Positions 18,045 through 25,795 of a stretch of 64,000 nucleotides of DNA are shown here, one piece after another. Each line of letters begins with the position of its first letter. The first letter of the stretch is position 1. Origin of the DNA: Macrococcoides epidermidis (GTDB taxonomy: Bacteria; Bacillota; Bacilli; Staphylococcales; Staphylococcaceae); the NCBI RefSeq assembly GCF_042659445.1, contig NZ_JBHSSR010000010.1. One strand, given 5' to 3'. The notes beneath the pieces were generated by a model. The model searched no databases, was not told where the DNA came from, and saw only the letters and a program-made list of their open reading frames with translations. Position numbers and translations under genes: made by a program.

Positions 18045-18308
18045 ATGGCAATGAGAATTACTAAGAACGATAAAGAAGTAAATATCAAATGGCGTGTTGC
18101 TGACATCACAATTCCGAACGAAGACATCTTAAGCGTAAAAGAAGATACAAACATCTACGCTGGTGCAGATGAGAATAACGATGAGAAAGTAGTACGTATC
18201 GGTTCAACTTTTGGTAAAACTAATCGTATCCTTTTAGACACTAAAGATAAAAAATACATCATCTACACACACAACGACAAAAAAATCATCAATGAATTAA
18301 ATAAGTAA
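18045..18308 (+). CDS. UPF0457 (YnzG/SunI-like PH-fold) protein
   Basis: An 87-aa soluble protein, MAMRITKNDKEVNIKW..., matching the UPF0457 family (Bacillus YnzG). The family is related to the bacterial PH-like fold of the sublancin immunity protein SunI, but no bacteriocin gene is near. The function is unknown. The ATG has an AAGGATG site slightly far upstream (about 11 nt). A five-codon micro-frame (18012-18029) with a better AAGGAG site precedes it, so translation may be coupled. A terminator follows. Confidence 0.85.
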   Translation: MAMRITKNDKEVNIKWRVADITIPNEDILSVKEDTNIYAGADENNDEKVVRIGSTFGKTNRILLDTKDKKYIIYTHNDKKIINELNK

Positions 18309-18321
18309 TTGTAATACGATG

Positions 18322-18350
18322 GAGGCCGGTTTTATATACGGCCTCTTTTT
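18322..18350 (+). terminator. Terminator of the UPF0457 gene
   Basis: GAGGCCG and CGGCCTC form a 7-bp GC-rich stem with a 10-nt loop, followed by TTTTT. Confidence 0.85.
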
Positions 18351-18370
18351 ATGTTTATTTGTATTATATT

Positions 18371-18745
18371 TTTTGCCCGTCTTTGCCGGATAATACGCGT
18401 ATCCGGAAAAGATGACACATCTCTCACCTATTTTCCGTCTGTCTTTTCCGGATAGTACGCGTATCCGGAAAAGATGACACATCTCTCACCTATTTTCCGC
18501 CCTTCTTTGCCGGATAGTACGCGTATCCGGAAAAGATGACACATCTCTCACCTATTTTTCGTCCATCTTTGCCGGATAGTACGCGTATCCGGAAAAGATG
18601 ATACATCTCTCACCTATTTTTCGTCCGTCTTTGCCGGATAGTACGCGTATCCGGAAAAGATGACACATCTCTCACCTATTTTCCGCCCGTCTTTGCCGGA
18701 TAGTACGCGTATTCGGAAAAGATGACATACACTAGCACCTATTCC
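18371..18745. repeat. Six tandem 62-bp repeats, each with a CCGGATA hairpin
   Basis: The core ACGCGT recurs at 18395, 18457, 18519, 18581, 18643 and 18705, exactly 62 bp apart. Each unit contains TCTTTGCCGGATA, a 7-nt loop and TATCCGGAAAAGA, a 13-bp inverted repeat with one mismatch that is perfect in the second copy. The units are joined by a linker reading about TGACACATCTCTCACCTATTTT. The period is not a multiple of three and every frame is interrupted, so it is not a coding repeat. It fills the gap between the UPF0457 terminator and the SDR gene. No transposase is nearby. Function unknown. Confidence 0.93.
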
Positions 18746-18842
18746 ACCACTCGCCTTCTTTAATAAGCATCATCATTCATATTACTATCCTCTTTCCACC
18801 AAGTTTTGTTACTATAAACGTGAAGATAAAGGAGGCAATACA

Positions 18843-19559
18843 ATGGAACAATTAAAAGGAAAAGTTGCTTTAATTACAGGTGGTTCTAGTGGTATCGGTC
18901 TTGAAATTGCGAAAGCTTTAGCACAGGAAGGCGTAAATATCGCAATTACCGGACGTAACTTTGATAAGTTAGAATCAGCTATCACAACACTCGATCAATA
19001 CGACATCGATACGACAGCAATTGTTTGTGATAATAAAAATGCAGAAGATATAAAATCATGTGTCGCACATGTTCTTGAAACATTTGAGCGAATTGATATA
19101 TTAGTAAATAACGCAGGTGTAATGAAAAATGCACCTTTCTTAGAAACATCAGAAGCGTTATTAGATGAGCTCATCCAGACAAATGTATACGGTCCATTCC
19201 GCTTTATGCAGGAAGTAGCACCAGTCATGATTAAACAAGGTCAAGGCGATATCGTTAATATGAGCTCTATGTCAGCAGTGAATGCTAATGCCAATTCAAG
19301 TGCTTATTCAGCTACAAAATTTGCACTTTCTGGTATGTCTGATAGCTTTATGCGAGAAATGCGTCCGCATAATATCCGTACATTTCTTATTCACCCTTCA
19401 GCAGTGCTAACAGACTTAATCGGTGAACCGTCACTTGAACCTGAATCAATGACACACCCTGAAGATGTTGCTGAAGTTATTGTGAGCCAATTAAAATTAA
19501 ATCGACGTACATTTGTTAAACACACTCAAATCTGGGCGACAAACCCAATTAAAAAATAA
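18843..19559 (+). CDS. Short-chain dehydrogenase/reductase
   Basis: A 238-aa classical SDR: cofactor motif TGGSSGIG (13-20), NNAG near residue 90, catalytic Ser and YSATK (about 155-159). Arg37 after the second strand (TGRN) favours NADP(H). The substrate is unknown. AAAGGAGG precedes the ATG by 6 nt. The haem-oxygenase gene follows after 12 bp and a third gene overlaps that one, giving a three-gene operon closed by a terminator. Confidence 0.9.
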   Translation: MEQLKGKVALITGGSSGIGLEIAKALAQEGVNIAITGRNFDKLESAITTLDQYDIDTTAIVCDNKNAEDIKSCVAHVLETFERIDILVNNAGVMKNAPFLETSEALLDELIQTNVYGPFRFMQEVAPVMIKQGQGDIVNMSSMSAVNANANSSAYSATKFALSGMSDSFMREMRPHNIRTFLIHPSAVLTDLIGEPSLEPESMTHPEDVAEVIVSQLKLNRRTFVKHTQIWATNPIKK

Positions 19560-19571
19560 GGAGGTAAAATA

Positions 19572-19898
19572 ATGTATATCGTAACAAATAGAATTAAAAT
19601 GAAAAAAGGTTTTGCTGAAAAAATGGCACCAATGTTTACTAAAGGCGGCGACATTACAGAGCTAAAAGGATTTACTAAAATCGAAACTTGGTCAATTCAG
19701 AATTTAGATGAATATGACGAACTACATGTAAACACATGGTGGGAAACTTTAGAAGATTTCGAAGCATGGAAAACAAGTGATGCATTTAAAAAAGCACACG
19801 CACAACGTGGTAATAAGTCAGAATCTGAGAAACAGGAATCACCGATGTTAGGTTCAGAAATAGTAATTGCAAAGCTTGAAACAGAGGTTAGTAAATGA
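19572..19898 (+). CDS. isdG: IsdG-type haem-degrading monooxygenase
   Basis: A 108-aa protein with the dimeric alpha/beta-barrel ABM fold. Asn6, Trp66 and His76 fall at the positions of the IsdG/IsdI catalytic triad Asn7-Trp67-His77, within VTNR, FEAW and KKAHAQRG. Such enzymes open haem without a P450-type partner and release iron. It is cytoplasmic. No other isd gene is nearby; its neighbours are an SDR and a coupled unknown gene, unlike the S. aureus isd locus. AAGGAGG precedes the start. The symbol is given by family. Confidence 0.8.
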   Translation: MYIVTNRIKMKKGFAEKMAPMFTKGGDITELKGFTKIETWSIQNLDEYDELHVNTWWETLEDFEAWKTSDAFKKAHAQRGNKSESEKQESPMLGSEIVIAKLETEVSK

Positions 19899-20194
19899 TT
19901 AAAGTTGTATTCACCTACACAACTCAAAATGAATATCTACCTGAACTGATGCATAAGTTTCAAGTATCTGCGGATCCTAAATTTAATTCAACGCCATCGA
20001 GTACTGATATTAAAATGTATAGACAAACAAATGATACAACTACGACAATCGTACTAGATATTTTCTACAATTCAATAGCTGATTACGAAGCACGCACAGC
20101 GTTTGAACGTAGTCAAGAGGATTGGAATGCCATTTGGTTTGCAGTTGATACTAAACATACACTTGAGTCGGTAGAAATATATGAATGTTTATAA
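19895..20194 (+). CDS. Unknown protein coupled to the haem oxygenase
   Basis: A 99-aa protein whose ATG overlaps the stop of the preceding gene (ATGA), a sign of translational coupling. Alternating strands and helices (IKVVFTYTT, TTTIVLDIFYNSIADYEA, TLESVEIYE) suggest a dimeric alpha/beta-barrel (ABM-like) fold, but the Asn-Trp-His triad is not obvious. Family not recognised. It may be a paralogous partner of the IsdG-type enzyme. Confidence 0.7.
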   Translation: MIKVVFTYTTQNEYLPELMHKFQVSADPKFNSTPSSTDIKMYRQTNDTTTTIVLDIFYNSIADYEARTAFERSQEDWNAIWFAVDTKHTLESVEIYECL

Positions 20195-20198
20195 AAAG

Positions 20199-20228
20199 AA
20201 GCCCGAACTGCTTAAACAGTTCGGGCTT
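20199..20228. terminator. Bidirectional terminator, SDR operon/YjiH gene
   Basis: AAGCCCGAACTG and CAGTTCGGGCTT form a perfect 12-bp stem with a 6-nt loop; A and T runs flank both sides. Confidence 0.9.
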
Positions 20229-20239
20229 GATTTTATACC

Positions 20240-21586
20240 TTAGAAGATTAAATGTGCCATAAGCGTAATAATTGGAAGACATATAATCGTTCTCATCAAA
20301 AAGATAACAAATAGCTTCGGTAAGCTGACCGGTATTTTAGAACCTAAAATTACCCCACCTACTTCAGATAAGTAGATTAATTGAGAAATACTGAGTGCAC
20401 CAATGATAAAACGTGTTAAATCTGACTTTACATCTGAGATTAAAATTGAAGGCAGGAACATATCTGCAAATCCAATTAATATCGTTTCAGATGCAGCAAC
20501 TGCGTCTGGTATTTGCAATAAATTAAGTAAAGGTACAAACGGCAGCCCTATATATGTAAAGAACTTCGTATGTTCTGCGACAATCGTTGCTAATGTTCCG
20601 ATTGCCATTACAACAGGTAATACGGCAAACCACATATCCCCAACAGTCTTCACCCCTGATAACCAGAACAGCTTCCATCCTGGTGCTTTAATCGCTTTAA
20701 CTGTCGCATTGTGATAACCATAACTTACAATCGTATGTCCTTCAGGTGTCGTCTCATCAATAATTTCTGTACTGCCATCTGCATATTGATCTGGCACTTT
20801 TGATAATGGCCAGATACGTGGCATAATCATCGCTGCAATTAAGCATGATACGATAACTGTCCCGTAAAAGGCAAAGAAATGATTCATTAACCCTACTTGA
20901 TCACACACTACTATCGCAAACGTAATCGATACAACTGAGAATGATGTTGCAATAACAGTCGCCTCTCGACGTGTAAAGAAATTCCCTTCATATTGTTTCG
21001 ACGTAATCATTACACCTACTGTACCATCTCCGATAAATGAAGCTAAATTATCTACTGCAGAACGTCCCGGTAATGTAAATAACGGACGCATTACTTTTGA
21101 GAACATCGGTCCTAAAAATTCAAGTAAACCATAATCCATTAAAAATGGTAAAAACAGACCTGCAAAGAAAAAGACTGCAATTAAAGTTGGCAATAACCCA
21201 GAATAAATTAATTGTCCTGTGGCTTCTGTATCAACAAAAGGAACATTCATTTTAAAATAAACAATCGTTGCAAATACTGCACCTATTAACCTAACAATGC
21301 ACCATATCCAATTCACATTAAATAAAGTATTAATATAAGATGATTTAGGTTTACTAATAAAACTAAAATAAAATGTAAATAATATCGAAATCATAATTAC
21401 ACTATAAATCAATGTTGGTGTTGTATTACCCAGTACATTTAAAAACCACTTGGCAAGTACAGCCACAGGCAAACTCGTCTTACCATCAACTTGTAGTGGT
21501 GTTAAAAATAAAAATATACCGATAATACTTAAAATAATAAATTTCAGCTGACCTATCTTCCAGGTCTTCTTATCATATTGTTCCAT
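20240..21586 (-). CDS. YjiH-family membrane protein with nucleoside-recognition (Gate) domains
   Basis: A 448-aa protein with about ten hydrophobic segments. It belongs to the YjiH group of Gate/nucleoside-recognition proteins related to SpmA/SpmB and concentrative nucleoside carriers. Recognisable parts are FIGDGTVGVMITSKQYEG in the first Gate domain and FADMFLPSILISDVKSDLTR in the second. The start at 21586 is chosen because GGAGG lies 6 nt upstream. The transported substrate is unknown. It is alone on its transcript. Confidence 0.83.
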   Translation of the reverse strand: MEQYDKKTWKIGQLKFIILSIIGIFLFLTPLQVDGKTSLPVAVLAKWFLNVLGNTTPTLIYSVIMISILFTFYFSFISKPKSSYINTLFNVNWIWCIVRLIGAVFATIVYFKMNVPFVDTEATGQLIYSGLLPTLIAVFFFAGLFLPFLMDYGLLEFLGPMFSKVMRPLFTLPGRSAVDNLASFIGDGTVGVMITSKQYEGNFFTRREATVIATSFSVVSITFAIVVCDQVGLMNHFFAFYGTVIVSCLIAAMIMPRIWPLSKVPDQYADGSTEIIDETTPEGHTIVSYGYHNATVKAIKAPGWKLFWLSGVKTVGDMWFAVLPVVMAIGTLATIVAEHTKFFTYIGLPFVPLLNLLQIPDAVAASETILIGFADMFLPSILISDVKSDLTRFIIGALSISQLIYLSEVGGVILGSKIPVSLPKLFVIFLMRTIICLPIITLMAHLIF

Positions 21587-21709
21587 TACGTTCCTCCATT
21601 TTTTATTCACAAAAATTAATATTTATACATTAACACACTAAAATTACTGTGTAAATACCATTTCAAAACATTCATTTTTTTGAATATTCGAATAATAAAG
21701 ACCATAATA

Positions 21710-21738
21710 ATACCCAATCGATAATTTCGATTGGGTAT
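21710..21738 (-). terminator. Possible terminator of the GNAT gene
   Basis: ATACCCAATCG and its complement form an 11-bp stem with a 7-nt loop. The T tract on the minus strand is weak. Confidence 0.6.
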
Positions 21739-21744
21739 ACAGTT

Positions 21745-22245
21745 TTATTTTACTTCTTTGTAATATAAATTTTTATCAGGGATACTTGGATGTAAATGCA
21801 TATTACCTTTTAACAGTTGCCAATCATTCTTATAGTAGAATGTATTCGCAACGATATCATGTACATCACTTGTTAAATAATATTTACCTGCAGGAAGTGC
21901 TGCAAGTAACTTCGTTCCTATACCGCTATGCTTGCTACTCTTATCAACAGCGATTGAAAGAATCTCAAATGCACCATTTAATTTCTCTTTCTCATCAGCT
22001 GTTAAATATCGATCGATTAATTCACGATAAAATTGTTTACTTTCACTCGGATAGCCATACAAATAACCATTGATATTACCAAACTGATGACTAATCAATG
22101 CTTTAAATCCTGGTGTTTCACTGTATTTTAAAATATTTGCAACCATTTCTTTATGGCTTCTCGCATCTTCGAAATTTGTTAAATAAATCTCAGCAATTCG
22201 ATCCACAGCATCTTGAAGTTGTTCTTTTGTTAGTTCCTGAATCAT
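21745..22245 (-). CDS. GNAT-family acetyltransferase-like protein
   Basis: A 166-aa protein. The central FEILSIAVDKSSKHSGIGTKLL matches the beta4/motif A acetyl-CoA-binding region of GNAT enzymes (Q/RxxGxG/A appears as KHSGIGTK), and the TFYYKNDW stretch fits motif B. The substrate is unknown. The start at 22245 is chosen over an upstream GTG because GGAG lies 8 nt before this ATG and overlaps the GTG. Confidence 0.75.
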   Translation of the reverse strand: MIQELTKEQLQDAVDRIAEIYLTNFEDARSHKEMVANILKYSETPGFKALISHQFGNINGYLYGYPSESKQFYRELIDRYLTADEKEKLNGAFEILSIAVDKSSKHSGIGTKLLAALPAGKYYLTSDVHDIVANTFYYKNDWQLLKGNMHLHPSIPDKNLYYKEVK

Positions 22246-22325
22246 GCCAATCACTCCTCGTCAACCATTATGAAAACCTTTTCATTATCATTATGACCTT
22301 TTATAACGCTTTTGACAATGAATTT

Positions 22326-22955
22326 TTAGAAAATTGCCGCTTCTAAAGCTTCAATTTCAGCAACACCCATATCATCGCCATCTTTACGGAAATAGCGTTT
22401 CGCTTCTGTGAAGTAAGATTTAGCTTTATCCATCTCTTCCTGTGCAGCATATAATTCACCTAATGCACGGTTAGAAATCGCAATACTTAAATCATCTTCT
22501 GACTGTTCAGCTAATTTTAAAGATGCTTCAAGTGACGCTTTCCCTTCATCATATTGATTATTTAATAATTGTACATATCCTAACTCGTATAAATTTACAG
22601 ATCGTTTAATCGTATCATCACTAAAGTTAGCATCGATTAATTCAGCTTCTTTCTTAAAGTATGCAATCGACTGATCAAACTCTGCATCCATTCTTTCTAC
22701 TAATCCTAATTGATGATATGCCATTTGTTGTTCTTCTGCATCTTCAGAATTTAATAAGTTATTTAATGATTCGCGTGCTTTATCAAAGTGATTATCTGCT
22801 GCATAAATATATGCCGCATTTAATTGATAGTCCGCGTAATCTTCATCACCTGGATTGATATGATTGCCAATTTCCTGTAATAATTTTGTCGCCTCTTCAA
22901 TATCCCCATTCTCAAACTGTTCAAATACTAAATCGATTTGTTCATTATAATTCAT
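22326..22955 (-). CDS. Tetratricopeptide-repeat protein
   Basis: A 209-aa soluble protein of about five TPR-like helical pairs (IEEATKLLQEIG, FDKARESLNNLL, AEFDQSIAYFKKEA, YDEGKASLEASLKLA, MDKAKSYFTEAKRYF). Such solenoids bind peptides or proteins. No enzymatic domain is present. ATG 22955 has GAGGAG 7 nt upstream and is preferred to the ATG two codons earlier. The gene starts inside the end of a possible 33-codon gene upstream, so coupling is likely. Function unknown. Confidence 0.82.
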   Translation of the reverse strand: MNYNEQIDLVFEQFENGDIEEATKLLQEIGNHINPGDEDYADYQLNAAYIYAADNHFDKARESLNNLLNSEDAEEQQMAYHQLGLVERMDAEFDQSIAYFKKEAELIDANFSDDTIKRSVNLYELGYVQLLNNQYDEGKASLEASLKLAEQSEDDLSIAISNRALGELYAAQEEMDKAKSYFTEAKRYFRKDGDDMGVAEIEALEAAIF

Positions 22956-23046
22956 TGTCATGCTCCTCGCTTTGTTTTGTTTGTTGTAATAGACTTGTTG
23001 CTATTGCTGCAAATATATCGCCAATAAATGAAAGTATTGCTCCCAT
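22945..23046 (-). CDS. Possible 33-aa amphipathic peptide (PSM-like)
   Basis: A 33-codon frame starting MGAILSFIGDIFAAIATS and ending in an acidic tail (SEEHDNEL). A good AGAGGTGA site stands 5 nt before the ATG, and its end overlaps the TPR gene by 11 bp. Residues 4-10 (ILSFIGD) resemble the IISTIGD segment of staphylococcal delta-toxin, and the N-terminal 22 residues could form an amphipathic helix. The acidic tail is unlike known phenol-soluble modulins. It may instead serve only as a coupling leader. Expression is unproven. Confidence 0.5.
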   Translation of the reverse strand: MGAILSFIGDIFAAIATSLLQQTKQSEEHDNEL

Positions 23047-23168
23047 GATGCTCACCTCTCTTTTATTGTATAGTGTTTATCATAATTATTCATCTGATAA
23101 CATAAGGATGTACTTTTTTATTTTTACTGATATAATTTCTAATGCACGCTATATTGAAAGGATCTATT

Positions 23169-24302
23169 ATGACACGCCTTAAATTATTTACTTTTATACT
23201 TAGCATCTTTGTTGTTGGAATGGTGGAACTCGTAGTTGCAGGAATCTTAACGCTTATCAGTGATGATTTAAATATTAATCAATCACTGACCGGTCAATTA
23301 GTCACTATCTACGCTTTTACGGTTGCTATTTGTGGTCCAATCCTCGTGAAACTTACCGAAAGATATAATCCGAAATGGATATTGCTCATTAGCATGATTA
23401 TCTTTATTATCGGAAATACGATTAATGCGGTTGGGGATACATTTACTGTCATCGTCATCGGACGGATTATCGCTTCTGCGGCATCGAGTATCATTGTCGT
23501 GAAATTATTAGCTTTAACCGTAGTATTAAGCAGACCTGAAGAACGCGGGAAAATGTTAGGTCTTGTATACATCGGATTTAGTGGCGCTAATGTATTTGGC
23601 GTACCTCTCGGCACAAAAATCGGAGAAATGTTCGGTTGGCGTGCGACATTCTGGATGATTGTTATAGTAAGTATTATTGCAACCCTCCTCTTAATGCTTC
23701 AGTTACCAAATAAAATTAATGCACAAGCGGAAGATGAAAACAAACATTCAAAACTACTGTATCCTAAAGAAGCTGCAAAATATATTGGTATCACATTCTT
23801 TATATTAGCTTCAAACTATATCGTGTTTACTTATATTAGCCCGTTAATGATCAGTCATGGGTATACGCTGCAACACGTCTCTATTCTATTATTTGTTTGT
23901 GGTTTAGGTAGTATTGCGGGAACAAGTTTAGGTGGGATGATGGCAGATAAAATTGGTAGTAAGCAATGGTTGATTATCGCCTTATCTGTATTTACGCTAT
24001 CATTATTTTTCTTTAATATCGCTTTACCATTTTACTTCGTATTACTATTCGTGATGCTTGTCTGGAATATCTTTGAATGGGGAACAAACCCAGCCATTCA
24101 AATCGGTATCATAAAGCAAGTAGAAGGTGATTCAAGTACTATCATGGCATGGAATATGTCAGCATTAAATGCGGGTATCGGATTTGGTGCGTTAATTGGT
24201 GGTATTATTGTAGAAACATTCTCTTTGTCTGTTGCACCTTATTTATCAATCTTATTTGCGATTATTTGTTTAGGATTAGCTGTGTCCATAAAGAGAGATT
24301 AA
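23169..24302 (+). CDS. MFS efflux transporter (AraJ/PbuE-like DHA1)
   Basis: A 377-aa twelve-helix MFS protein. FVVGMVELVVAGIL in helix 1 and the helix 4-5 stretch YIGFSGANVFGVPLGT are typical of the AraJ/YdhP/PbuE branch, which exports sugars, purines or drugs. The start at 23169 follows AAAGGATC; the longest frame begins nine codons earlier without a site. It is monocistronic and ends in a bidirectional terminator. Confidence 0.85.
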   Translation: MTRLKLFTFILSIFVVGMVELVVAGILTLISDDLNINQSLTGQLVTIYAFTVAICGPILVKLTERYNPKWILLISMIIFIIGNTINAVGDTFTVIVIGRIIASAASSIIVVKLLALTVVLSRPEERGKMLGLVYIGFSGANVFGVPLGTKIGEMFGWRATFWMIVIVSIIATLLLMLQLPNKINAQAEDENKHSKLLYPKEAAKYIGITFFILASNYIVFTYISPLMISHGYTLQHVSILLFVCGLGSIAGTSLGGMMADKIGSKQWLIIALSVFTLSLFFFNIALPFYFVLLFVMLVWNIFEWGTNPAIQIGIIKQVEGDSSTIMAWNMSALNAGIGFGALIGGIIVETFSLSVAPYLSILFAIICLGLAVSIKRD

Positions 24303-24331
24303 TTTTAGTCTGAACAAAATAACTAAAAAAG

Positions 24332-24366
24332 AACACACTTTATCTATTGAACTGATAAAGTGTGTT
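24332..24366. terminator. Bidirectional terminator, MFS/methyltransferase
   Basis: AACACACTTTATC and its exact complement form a 13-bp stem with a 9-nt loop; an A run precedes it and TTATTTTTT follows. Confidence 0.88.
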
Positions 24367-24396
24367 TATTTTTTATTATAAATATTAGATGTAAAT

Positions 24397-25155
24397 TTAT
24401 ATTGTTCCGTAATAAAGTACTGATTCATTTGGCACGATTACTTTGCCATCTTCAGCGAACGCATCGAACAGGTTCGCTAACTTTTCTACAAACGTATCAT
24501 ATTGTCTATCGCCTTCCACTAAAGCATACGATGCGGATAACGAACGATCGATAAATCCTTGTTTGTCATATGTTAATGGAAATTGATATGACTGCTTATC
24601 ATATTGACCTTCAAAAAAATCTGAGATACTTTCTTCAGAATACTGTACCCCACCACCATAACCGATAAATCCTTTAAAGTTTGGACAGAACGCTGAATAA
24701 ATTTCTGCGGTCTTTACATTAATCGGTGCTTCTTCTATACGCGTATTCCAGACAAGACAAACCGGGCCATTCCCTTTTAATATTCTTCTGCATTCTGATT
24801 TAAACGCAGCGTGATCAAACCAGTGAAAACTTTGTGCTGCAGTAATCATATCAACGGTATGAGATTCAATTTCTGTACTTTCTGCTGGTCGTTCATGTAT
24901 TTCAAGTTCTTTACACTTTAGTGCCAGACGGAGTTGTGCTGCCATCGCACTATTCGGTTCAATCGCAATAACTTTTGCGCCTAAATCCAGTAATAGTTCA
25001 GTGAATATACCAGTCCCCGCGCCGATATCAGCAATCGTTGTCGTCTCATCAATTGAAAAAGTTTCTTTCATATAATCCATTAACGCACAAGCATATTTAG
25101 GTCTGGAATTCCGATACTGTTCTACTTTTTCACTAAAAAGTTCTTTACTATCCAT
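24397..25155 (-). CDS. Class I SAM-dependent methyltransferase
   Basis: A 252-aa methyltransferase: motif I IADIGAGTGIFTELLL (about residues 40-56), an acidic motif II end VIAIEPN and motif IV ITAAQSFHWFD. It resembles UbiE/Tam-like small-molecule methyltransferases with the AQSFHWF signature. The substrate is unknown. It follows the Tag-type gene by 11 bp on the same strand, so the two are probably one transcript. A GAGGTG site precedes the start. Confidence 0.87.
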   Translation of the reverse strand: MDSKELFSEKVEQYRNSRPKYACALMDYMKETFSIDETTTIADIGAGTGIFTELLLDLGAKVIAIEPNSAMAAQLRLALKCKELEIHERPAESTEIESHTVDMITAAQSFHWFDHAAFKSECRRILKGNGPVCLVWNTRIEEAPINVKTAEIYSAFCPNFKGFIGYGGGVQYSEESISDFFEGQYDKQSYQFPLTYDKQGFIDRSLSASYALVEGDRQYDTFVEKLANLFDAFAEDGKVIVPNESVLYYGTI

Positions 25156-25166
25156 ATAACACCTCT

Positions 25167-25697
25167 TTAACGTAATCGATCTTGAATGATACCTATTGCA
25201 CCTAAAAATCCATAAATTATTACCGGTCCGACAAATTTAAAACCACGTTGCTTCAAATCTTTACTAATTTGTTGAGATAAAGCGTTATCTGCAGGCACTA
25301 AACTTTCTTCTTCAAAATATGTAACCACTGGTTTAAAGTCTGTAAATGACCATATGTATCGATCAAAACTACCAAACTCCTGCTGAATCTCAATAAATTT
25401 CTGCGCATTATTAATGATACTACCAATCTTTAATTTATTTTTAATCATCGCATCTGACTTCATCAGCCGATTAAAATCATCTGCATTATAATTTGCGATT
25501 TTATGATAATCAAATTGATCGAGTGCAGCACGTATGCCTTCCCTGCGTTTCAATATTGTCAGCCATGAAAGACCTGCCTGCATACCTTCAAGAACAAGCA
25601 TTTCAAAGAGATACGCATCATCATGCGATGCAATACCCCATTCATTCTCATAATATTCGGCCATCAATGGATGACTATCTGCCCAGGTAAATCTCAT
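25167..25697 (-). CDS. tag: DNA-3-methyladenine glycosylase I-like protein (Tag family)
   Basis: A 176-aa helix-hairpin-helix glycosylase-fold protein. NEWG, LFEMLVLEGMQAGLSWLTIL, KRREGIRAALDQFD, the catalytic-region segment and GFKFVGPVIIYGFLGAIG all follow E. coli Tag, which excises 3-methyladenine. The four zinc ligands of E. coli Tag (Cys4, His17, His175, Cys179) have no counterpart: the N-terminus reads MRFTWADSH and the protein ends at QDRLR. It may be a zinc-free variant or have another base preference. It is co-oriented with a methyltransferase gene 11 bp downstream. Confidence 0.82.
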   Translation of the reverse strand: MRFTWADSHPLMAEYYENEWGIASHDDAYLFEMLVLEGMQAGLSWLTILKRREGIRAALDQFDYHKIANYNADDFNRLMKSDAMIKNKLKIGSIINNAQKFIEIQQEFGSFDRYIWSFTDFKPVVTYFEEESLVPADNALSQQISKDLKQRGFKFVGPVIIYGFLGAIGIIQDRLR

Positions 25698-25770
25698 GCT
25701 ATCACCTTTTTTCTTTGTAAATTACTTACTTATTGTATCATTTAAGCAACCACTCTACTACCACAAAAAA

Positions 25771-25795
25771 AGCACACAATATAAATTGTGCACTT
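25771..25795 (-). terminator. Possible terminator of chrA
   Basis: CACAAT pairs with ATTGTG around a 4-nt loop, with further imperfect pairing. A run of seven A on the lower side gives a U tract on the minus strand. Confidence 0.5.

Noticed and set aside
18297..18482. Minus-strand open frame over the 62-bp repeats
   Set aside because: It overlaps the UPF0457 terminator and the repeat units, has no ribosome binding site, and the 62-bp period prevents a protein repeat.
18371..18745. CRISPR array
   Set aside because: Whole 62-bp units are conserved including the linkers, so there are no unique spacers, and no cas genes are present. The same holds for 49979-50360.
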